Positions 57,746 through 64,000 of a DNA stretch of 64,000 nt are shown piece after piece (position 1 is the first letter of the stretch; each line of letters starts with the position of its first letter). The stretch is from Advenella kashmirensis WT001 (GTDB lineage: Bacteria; Pseudomonadota; Gammaproteobacteria; Burkholderiales; Burkholderiaceae_B). The notes under the pieces were generated by a model. The model ran no database searches and was not told where the DNA came from. It worked only from the letters and a program-made list of their open reading frames with translations. The stretch lies in contig NC_017964.1 in NCBI RefSeq assembly GCF_000219915.2, positions 682,001 through 746,000 of the forward strand. Reading direction: 5' to 3'. The position numbers were made by a program, and so were the translations under genes.

Positions 57746-57828
57746 GGGTTAACCCTTAATTTTTAGGTTAACCTTTGGATTTATTGAATTATTTGTTTGT
57801 ATTTGATCTGACGCGGTTCGGGTTAACC
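57746..57828. promoter_or_regulatory. Three GGTTAACC palindromes upstream of putA (candidate PutA operators)
   Basis: The perfect palindromes AGGGTTAACCCT (57745-57756) and AGGTTAACCT (57765-57774) and a third GGTTAACC (57821-57828) lie 65 to 150 bases upstream of the putA start. The same core is found three times upstream of putP. The region is AT-rich and promoter-like. Autoregulation by the RHH domain of PutA is the simplest reading. Confidence 0.65.
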
Positions 57829-58051
57829 ACAGCGGAGATGTTGCTGGGGCAAGGGGCGGTGTTGGCTAGACTGTCGCGTTGCGAGCGGCGCTCGGAGTGA
57901 CTGAAACCGGGTGCAGCCCGGCGCCCGCGAATCCGCATCGCACCAACGAATGGTATGGTCAGCAGGGGCAAAGCGATAGGGTGCCCCGTCTGTCCGCTGG
58001 CCAGCTAATGCTCGCCGATTGTAGCTGCTCGGCGGCCTACCCGGTTGCTGT

Positions 58052-58964
58052 TTACAGTAGTGTGCCGCCCAGCGAGCCGGCGACCAGCAGGCTGCCAGTC
58101 CAGATATTGGCGCGAAACAGCGCAAAGCTGCGGCCCGGATTGTGTATATCAAAGGTAGACAATTGCCAATAAAAATGCACGGCAATAGCCAGCATAAATA
58201 CGTAATAAAGCCAACCGAACCCCAGCATGATGCCAGGCACGGTCCACAAGACAACGGTGACGGCGTAAAACCCGATAAGCCAGACCAGCCCCTGGTCCCT
58301 GAAGCGCAACGCGGTAGATCGCAGCCCCAGTTGTTCATCGTCCTTCATATCGGTGTAGGCGTAGATGGTGTCGTAGCCGATCTGCCATGTGACCGCGCCC
58401 ATCCACATGAGAACAGCAGCCAGCGGTACCGTGTTGGTGGTGTCGGACCAGGCCATCAGCATTCCCCAATTGAAAGCGATGCCCAGCACCAGTTGCGGCC
58501 AGTAGGTAAAGCGCTTGCACAGCGGGTAGATAAACACCAGCGGCACCAGGCTACCGCCAGCCAGCGACTGTAGCTATTGATGAAAAACAGCAGCAGAGCG
58601 GCTGCCACCAGTTGCGCAAGCAGAAAGATAAGGGCCTGTTTGAGCGACACCTGACCGCTGGTTAACGGGCGGAAACGGGTGCGTTCTACATGTTTGTCGA
58701 AGTTGCGATCACAAATGTCATTGATGGTGCAGCCTACGCTGCGCATGAGCAAGGCGCCCAGACAGAAGACCACAAAGCGTAGCAGTGTAGGCACGCCGTG
58801 CTGGGCCTGGATCAGCGCTGCGATGCACGGCAGCAGCGTAAGCCACGTGCCAACCGGGCGGTCCAGTCGGCACAGCCGCGCATACGGCGCCAGGCAGCGG
58901 GCAGATAATGCTCCACCCAGTCGTTGTGGCGAATGTCGTTAAGATCAGAGTGAGTGCTGGACAT
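58052..58964 (-). CDS. ubiA: 4-hydroxybenzoate polyprenyltransferase UbiA (two frameshifts)
   Basis: Membrane prenyltransferase of ubiquinone synthesis that attaches the polyprenyl chain to 4-hydroxybenzoate. The UbiA pattern is RLDRPVGTWLTLLPC, the first Asp-rich motif NDICDRNFDKHVERTRFRPLTSG and the second YDTIYAYTDMKDDEQLGLRSTAL, with about eight helices. The frame breaks near C 58885 (restored RRYARLCRLDRPVG) and near 58567-58568 (restored NSYSSLAGGSLVPLVFIYPL). With one base added at each, the protein is 304 residues from ATG 58964, the normal UbiA size. The gene is indispensable for aerobic respiration, so true inactivation is unlikely. It stands alone between putA and the msrC-like gene. 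Confidence 0.9.
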
Positions 58965-59248
58965 GGTGTGTGCTGAGTGTCGCCGGGTTCACGGCGTATT
59001 TGATGCTGAAAAGATGATTTTAAAGGTTTTGCCGGGCAAGAGGGCTGTGCGGCTGGCGTGAGGTAATTTCCTGCGACGCTGGCAGTGGTTTTTGCTGGCA
59101 AGGCCTGCTTTGTGGATACAATCGAAGTCCCGCGGTATGGTGTTGTCGATAATGCCTGCCAGTCAATGTCGCTGTTTGTTGTGCGTGGGCGCCTCGCTTT
59201 GAGCCCGTCTTTTCGCAACTGCGGCGCTCACTCTATCCAAAACAGATT

Positions 59249-59748
59249 ATGTTCAGTTTCGATCATTCTTCCGGCTTTGAGTCGGTGCCGGCCATGTACG
59301 ACACACTGGTTTCCCAGGCGCGCGCGCTATTTGACGGTGAACCCAGCCATATAGCCAACGCAGCCAATCTGGCAGCGCTGGTGTATCACACCGTGCCCGA
59401 TCTGAACTGGGCTGGTTTTTATTTTTACGATGGCAATGAGTTGGTGCTGGGGCCTTTTCAGGGGAAGATCGCCTGCGTGCGCATCGCGATGGGTAAAGGC
59501 GTATGCGGAACGGCTGCGGCGACCGGACAAGCCAGTTGGTGCCGGATGTATTCGCCTTTGCTGGTCATATTGCCTGCGATGCGGCATCCCGTTCGGAAAT
59601 TGTTATTCCCTTGTTCCGGGATGATAAGCTGATTGGCGTCTGGGATGTGGACAGCCCCAAGCCTGACCGCTTTACCCAAGAGGACAAAGCAGGAATGCAG
59701 GCGCTCTGCCAGGTATGGCTGGATGCCGGCGACAACGCCGGGGCGTAG
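59249..59748 (+). CDS. msrC: Free methionine-(R)-sulfoxide reductase, GAF domain (one frameshift)
   Basis: Reduces free methionine-R-sulfoxide. It is a single GAF domain protein with NLAALVYHTVPDLNWAGFYFYDGNELVLGPFQGKIACVRI. Three cysteines fall at about residues 76, 86 and 110 (IACVRI, GVCGTA, HIACDAAS). Their spacing of 10 and 24 residues equals that of the catalytic cysteines 84, 94 and 118 of E. coli YebR/fRMsr. The frame breaks near 59529-59531. One added base gives TGQ.QLVPDVFAFAGHIACDAASRSEIVIPLF and a 166-residue protein. No good ribosome binding site precedes ATG 59249; ATG 59294 is an alternative. Confidence 0.88.
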
Positions 59749-59794
59749 CCTGCCCGATCGTGCACAGATAAACCCTTATTTGCCTGTGTTTCGA

Positions 59795-59824
59795 TTGAAA
59801 TCTTTATGGAGATGTCCGTAAAAT
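59795..59824 (+). promoter_or_regulatory. Probable sigma-70 promoter of the antiporter gene
   Basis: TTGAAA (59795-59800) and TAAAAT (59819-59824) are separated by 18 bases, 36 bases before the start codon at 59860. AAGGA precedes the ATG. Confidence 0.5.
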
Positions 59825-59859
59825 CGCCCCATTTCGTTAGTAACAAATAAAGGATAATA

Positions 59860-61161
59860 ATGCCGGACAAGATCGAGTTGATCGCAACGGTGCTGTTTGC
59901 GATTGCCATTGTGCACACCTTTTCGGTGCCGTTTTTTGCCAGAAGAGCACATCGGGGCGGACCGCACTCAGGCTTGTGGCATGCCTTTTCCGAAGTGGAA
60001 GCCGTGTTCGGCTTATGGGCGGCCATTCTGATCATTTTCATGGGCGTGACCGGCGGGCTCGAGAGCGCCGTCAAATATATGGACAGCCGAAACTTTACCG
60101 AGCCGCTGTTCGTATTTGCCATCATGGTTGTTGCCGCCAGCCGGCCTATTCTTGTCATGGTGGGCACAACGGTGCGCTATCTGGCCCGCGTGCTGCCCCT
60201 GCAGACTTCGATTGCCACCTTTTTTCTGACGCTCACGCTGGTGCCGCTGGCCGGATCGTTTATTACCGAACCGGCCGCGATGACACTGGCCGCCTTGCTG
60301 CTCAAGCGTGCGTTCTTTGATCACAGCAGCCACACCCGGTTCAAATACATGGCCGTGGGCGTGCTGTTCGTCAATATTTCCATCGGCGGGGTGCTTACTT
60401 CCTATGCGGCGCCGCCGGTGCTGATGGTGGCCAGCTCATTTGGCTGGGACACAGTGTACATGGCGACCCATTTCGGCTGGAAAGCGGCGCTTGCGGTCGT
60501 GATCAATGCCAGCGTGCTGACCTTTTTGATGCGCAAGGAGCTGGTGGTGGCCGGTGAGCATGCGAATGAGCAGACCCGGAGCAATAGTGACGAACGCGCG
60601 CCAATACCGTGGTTTGTCATTCTGATTCATCTGGCATTTCTGGCCAGCATTGTGATTTTCGCGCATCATCCGGCCATGTTCATGGGATTGATGATGCTGT
60701 TTGTCGGCTATTGCTCGGCCTACGAACATTATCAGGATAAGCTGATGATCAAAGAGGCGCTGATGGTAGCGTTCTTTCTGGCCGGCCTGATTGTGTTGGG
60801 CGGGCTGCAGCAATGGTGGCTGCAGGATCTGCTGGCAGGATTGTCGCCTGCGATGCTGTACTGGGGTGCAACGGCATTGACTGCGATTACCGATAACGCT
60901 GCATTAACGTATCTCGGCTCACTGGTGGAAGGCACCAATGAGCTCTGGCGCTATATGCTGGTCGCGGGTGCGGTGACCGGCGGTGGCCTGACGGTGATCG
61001 CCAATGCGCCCAATCCGGCGGGGTTCTCTATCCTCAAGGGATGCTTTCCTGACGAGGCGATTTCACCCAAATATCTGTTGCTGGCAGCGCTGGTTCCCAC
61101 GCTGGTAGCAGCGGCCATGTTTTTGCTGCCGGTGCAACTTCTGGGAAATACAGGCCTGTAA
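59860..61161 (+). CDS. Putative Na+/H+ antiporter (Na_H_antiport_3 family)
   Basis: A 433-residue polytopic membrane protein with about 10 to 12 helices. Features of the family include the early GLWHAFSEVEAVFGLWAAILIIFMG, VVAASRPILVMV, PLAGSFITEPAAMTLAALLLKRAFF, SIGGVLTSYAAPPVLMVASSFGWDT and the late ALTAITDNAALTYLGSLVEG with acidic residues inside membrane segments. The family is annotated as putative sodium/proton antiporter by similarity; transport has not been shown from sequence. A charged cytoplasmic loop occurs at about residues 228-245. It is a single gene with its own promoter-like sequence. Confidence 0.85.
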   Translation: MPDKIELIATVLFAIAIVHTFSVPFFARRAHRGGPHSGLWHAFSEVEAVFGLWAAILIIFMGVTGGLESAVKYMDSRNFTEPLFVFAIMVVAASRPILVMVGTTVRYLARVLPLQTSIATFFLTLTLVPLAGSFITEPAAMTLAALLLKRAFFDHSSHTRFKYMAVGVLFVNISIGGVLTSYAAPPVLMVASSFGWDTVYMATHFGWKAALAVVINASVLTFLMRKELVVAGEHANEQTRSNSDERAPIPWFVILIHLAFLASIVIFAHHPAMFMGLMMLFVGYCSAYEHYQDKLMIKEALMVAFFLAGLIVLGGLQQWWLQDLLAGLSPAMLYWGATALTAITDNAALTYLGSLVEGTNELWRYMLVAGAVTGGGLTVIANAPNPAGFSILKGCFPDEAISPKYLLLAALVPTLVAAAMFLLPVQLLGNTGL

Positions 61162-61318
61162 ATTGCGATAAAATAAGGGGTTAATTTGGGGATAAGTCCC
61201 TAATCGAGTCCCTAACTTTGGGATGAGCCCCATATTCTTTTCCGTGGACGTCCCATTTTTTGGATCGTCCGGTTTCGGGCTTGTATCCCTTTTCACCCTG
61301 TTTTTTTGCGAGTTCGTT

Positions 61319-61615
61319 GTGCCTATTTATGCATATAAATGCAGCGCCTGCGGCCATGCCAAGGATGTGCTGCAAAAGATGTCCGATGCGCCGCTGACCA
61401 CCTGTCCCGAGTGTGGCCAAAGCACGTTTTCCAAGCAGGTTACTGCTGCCGGCTTTCAGCTCAAAGGCTCTGGCTGGTACGTAACTGATTTCCGCGGCGG
61501 CGGCAATGGCGCCGCCACTGCGCCGGCCAAGTCCGACGCCGGCGGTGCCGGTCAGAGCGCGGCCCCTCCGGCAGCTGCGCCGGCCTCATCTTCATCTGAA
61601 GGCAGCGCTGCATAA
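61319..61615 (+). CDS. FmdB-family zinc ribbon protein
   Basis: A 98-residue protein with the family start [20 protein letters not shown]. Two CxxC pairs (C8/C11 and C29/C32, the latter in TTCPECGQ) bind zinc. The [13 protein letters not shown] motif follows, then a Gly/Ala/Ser-rich tail. The start is GTG at 61319, because FmdB proteins begin directly with (M)PIYAY and the upstream in-frame residues do not fit. It lies just upstream of aspS, an order often seen in betaproteobacteria, although the DUF502 gene usually found between them is absent here. The function is not established. Confidence 0.85.
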   Translation: MPIYAYKCSACGHAKDVLQKMSDAPLTTCPECGQSTFSKQVTAAGFQLKGSGWYVTDFRGGGNGAATAPAKSDAGGAGQSAAPPAAAPASSSSEGSAA

Positions 61616-61703
61616 TTTGCCGTCTGCCAGCGGCGGCACAGTGCCTTGGGCCCGTGCCGCTTCAAGCATTTACACAAAATCAAAGAATTTCGGAGCATTT
61701 TTC

Positions 61704-63496
61704 ATGCGTACCTGCTACACCGGTCAAGTCAGCCTTGATCAGCTGGATCAAACTGTCACCCTTTTCGGTTGGGTGCACCGCCGCCGTGATCATGGAGGCG
61801 TGATTTTTATTGATCTGCGTGACCGCGAAGGCATTGCCCAGATCGTATTCGATCCCGATAATGCGCAGGCCTTTGCTATCGCCGAAGAAATCCGTAACGA
61901 ATACTGCATTCGCATTACTGGCCTGGTGCGCCGCCGCCTGAAGGCACCTCCAACAAGGAGCTGGTCTCGGGTGAAATCGAAGTGCTGTGCCGCGAAGTTG
62001 AAGTGCTTAATGCGTCCGTCACACCACCGTTCCAGCTTGACGACGAAAACCTGTCTGAAACCACGCGCCTGACGCATCGCGTACTGGACCTGCGCCGTCC
62101 GCAAATGCAGCGTAACCTGATGCTGCGCTATCGGGTTTCCATCGAAGTGCGCAAATTCCTGGATGGACTCGGGTTTATCGATATTGAAACACCCATGCTG
62201 ACCAAAAGCACACCGGAAGGCGCGCGCGATTATCTGGTGCCGTCACGTGTACATGACGGCCAGTTCTTTGCCCTGCCGCAGTCGCCCCAGCTGTTCAAGC
62301 AAATGCTGATGGTGGCCGGCTTTGACCGTTACTATCAGATCGTCAAATGCTTCCGCGATGAAGACCTGCGTGCCGATCGCCAGCCTGAATTCACCCAGAT
62401 CGATTGCGAAACTTCATTTTTGAACGAAGAAGAGATTCGTGAGATTTTTGAAGGCATGGTGCGCCATGTATTCAAACAGGTGCAGAATGTGGATCTGGAC
62501 GCAACCTTCCCGATCATGAGCTGGGACGAAGCCATGCGCCGTTTCGGTTCCGACAAGCCGGACATGCGTGTCAAGCTGGAGTTCACCGAGCTGACCGACG
62601 TGATGAAAGACGTGGAGTTCAAGGTGTTCTCTGCCGCCGCGGTTCAGCCGGGTGGACGTGTCGTCGCATTGCGCGTACCCGGTGGCGCCGAGTTGTCACG
62701 CAAGGAAATTGACGACTACACCCAGTTTGTAAGCATTTACGGTGCCAGGGGCCTGGCATGGATCAAGGTCAACGACCCGGCCAAGGGCCGCGAAGGCCTG
62801 CAGTCGCCCATCGTGAAAAACCTGCATGACGCCGCGATCAATGAAATTCTGCAACGTTCGGGCGCTGCCGCCGGCGATATCATTTTCTTTGGCGCGGACA
62901 AGGCCAAAGTCGTGAACGACGCCATGGGCGCCTTGCGTGTCAAGCTGGGCCACAGTGACTTTGCCAAGTCTGCCGGCCTGTTCGAAAACAGCTGGAAGCC
63001 GTTGTGGGTGGTTGATTTCCCGATGTTCGAGTATGACGAGCAAGAGGGTCGTTATTTCGCCGCGCATCACCCCTTCACCAGCCCGAAAGATGGTCACGAA
63101 GATTTTCTTACCACAGATCCGTCCAAGGCTTATGCCAAGGCATATGATCTGGTGCTCAACGGCTGGGAAATCGGCGGCGGTTCGGTCCGTATCCATCGTG
63201 AAGAAGTGCAAAGCAAGGTATTCCGTGCCCTGAACATTAGCGACGAAGAAGCCCGCGCCAAATTCGGCTTCCTGCTGGATGCGCTGCAGTACGGTGCGCC
63301 TCCGCATGGCGGCCTGGCCCTGGGGCTGGATCGCCTGGTCACCATGATGGCCGGTGCCGAATCCATCCGTGATGTGATTGCCTTCCCGAAAACACAACGC
63401 GCGCAGTGTCTGCTTACGCAGGCGCCTTCGCCCGTCGATGAAAAACAATTGCGTGAACTGCATATTCGTTTGCGTAATAAAACAGTCGTCGAATAA
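61704..63496 (+). CDS. aspS: Aspartyl-tRNA synthetase AspS (one frameshift)
   Basis: Charges tRNA-Asp (and tRNA-Asn in non-discriminating bacteria) with aspartate. The N-terminal anticodon-binding OB domain has [25 protein letters not shown]. The class II catalytic core includes motif 2 ([27 protein letters not shown]) and motif 3 ([27 protein letters not shown]), with a GAD insertion between. The frame breaks at CC 61937-61938. One added C gives [29 protein letters not shown] and a 597-residue protein, the normal bacterial size. GGAG lies eight bases before ATG 61704. An essential gene, so the break is almost certainly a sequence error. Confidence 0.96.
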
Positions 63497-63503
63497 GCCG
63501 GAG

Positions 63504-63534
63504 AAAAGCCAGAATCTGATTCTGGCTTTTTTTT
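63504..63534 (+). terminator. Terminator of aspS
   Basis: A perfect 12-base-pair stem, AAAAGCCAGAAT with ATTCTGGCTTTT, has a CTG loop and leads into eight T residues, eight bases after the aspS stop. Confidence 0.93.
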
Positions 63535-63700
63535 CGCCCATTTGCGGCGTGTATCTGTTGTGCCGCTGCGTAACCGGATCAGTGGGCCTATAATTTTGTT
63601 ATTCTGCTGTTCAGTTCCTATTTGTTTATACGCCAGTGGCAAGGACCTGCCTGCGGGCGTGTACCCGCCATCCGTTCATTGAAATTTCAGGAGAGATGTA

Positions 63701-64000
63701 ATGACAACCGAAGTACAAACCTCACTCGCCGGCAAAGTGGCATTGGTTACCGGCGCGGCCAGCGGCCTGGGCAAGGAAATTGCCGAAACCTATGCCAAGG
63801 CAGGTGCCGCAGTGGGCATTGCAGACCTGAATCTGGACGGCGCCAATAAAGTGGCAGAGCAAATTAACGCCGCCGGCGGCAAAGCCTTTGGCATTGCCAT
63901 GGACGTGACCGACGAGGCGCAGGTGAATAAGGGCGTGGATGATCTTGTCGCGCACTTTGGCGCGCTCGATATCCTGGTGTCAAATGCAGGCATCCAGACT
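63701..64000 (+). CDS. 3-hydroxybutyrate dehydrogenase, SDR family (partial, 3' end outside the window)
   Basis: The first 100 codons of a short-chain dehydrogenase. The NAD-binding motif TGAASGLG (residues 17-24), IADLN (the acidic residue that favours NAD), AMDVTDE and NAG (residues about 96-98) are visible. The pattern [32 protein letters not shown] is typical of betaproteobacterial 3-hydroxybutyrate dehydrogenases, which interconvert hydroxybutyrate and acetoacetate in ketone-body and PHB metabolism. AGGAGAG lies six bases before ATG 63701. The catalytic Ser-Tyr-Lys is beyond the window, so the substrate assignment is moderate. Confidence 0.75.
   Translation, partial: MTTEVQTSLAGKVALVTGAASGLGKEIAETYAKAGAAVGIADLNLDGANKVAEQINAAGGKAFGIAMDVTDEAQVNKGVDDLVAHFGALDILVSNAGIQT

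Noticed and set aside
61704-63496. aspS as a pseudogene
   Set aside because: It is essential, otherwise perfectly conserved, and repaired by one C at 61937-61938. The same type of break occurs across the window, so a sequence error is far more likely.
1-64000. Insertion sequences, prophage, integron, tRNA genes
   Set aside because: No transposase, integrase or phage structural gene, no terminal inverted repeats with target duplication and no tRNA cloverleaf were recognised on either strand.

Overview
The window looks like a chromosomal segment of a betaproteobacterium of the order Burkholderiales, most like the Alcaligenaceae (Advenella/Bordetella-type). The reasons are an orphan Bug-type (TctC) solute receptor, many LysR regulators, a Bordetella/Burkholderia-type T6SS gene set with an FHA protein and a PEGA-tailed kinase-like protein, and moderately GC-rich coding sequence. 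This assignment is inferred from gene content. No rRNA, tRNA, insertion sequence, prophage or CRISPR array was seen.

Layout. 1-2422: end of a membrane protein, a YbdG-type mechanosensitive channel, and a 2-keto-4-pentenoate hydratase family gene. 2692-3729: an AraC regulator. 3965-12874: a minus-strand catabolic cluster (PaaI-type thioesterase, single-chain biotin-dependent acyl-CoA carboxylase, tandem-fused CaiB/BaiF CoA-transferase, Bug receptor) with a divergent LysR regulator; together these look like uptake, CoA activation and carboxylation of an unknown organic acid. 13026-14433: a periplasmic PheC-like protein and a divergent deoxyinosine glycosylase. 14797-21081: a plus-strand run with a NitT/TauT-type ABC importer, tartrate dehydrogenase, asparaginase and an aldo/keto reductase. 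21225-28917: an acetone carboxylase locus (acxR divergent from acxABC) with a very good sigma-54 promoter and a candidate enhancer palindrome. 29186-34791: a GntP permease, a DMT transporter, a GcvA-type LysR and the proline symporter PutP. 35063-52578: part of a type VI secretion locus (tssG, clpV, an FHA protein, a TssQ-like lipoprotein, tssJ-K-L-M, tagF and a large pseudokinase/PEGA protein). 52620-53831: an orphan DctP-like receptor. 53857-64000: PutA, UbiA, a free-Met-R-sulfoxide reductase, a Na+/H+ antiporter, an FmdB zinc ribbon, AspS and the start of a 3-hydroxybutyrate dehydrogenase.

Quality warning. At least 15 genes carry about 23 one-base frameshifts. Almost all look like loss of one base, most often a G or C in a short run, and they hit indispensable genes (aspS, ubiA) as well as clpV, tssK, tssM, putA and acxA. 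In every case I could restore a full family-length protein by a one-base change per shift. The simplest reading is consensus or sequencing error rather than mass pseudogenisation, so these genes are annotated as full-length CDS with the break positions stated.

Most interesting leads: (i) three copies each of a GGTTAAC motif upstream of both putP and putA, which lie 23 kb apart, suggesting a PutA operator unlike the E. coli one; (ii) a catalytically dead, N-lobe-less kinase domain fused to a membrane segment and a PEGA domain inside the T6SS locus; (iii) the carboxylase plus double CoA-transferase cluster of unknown substrate; (iv) the complete regulatory architecture of the acx locus, with a hydroxybutyrate dehydrogenase gene also in the window.
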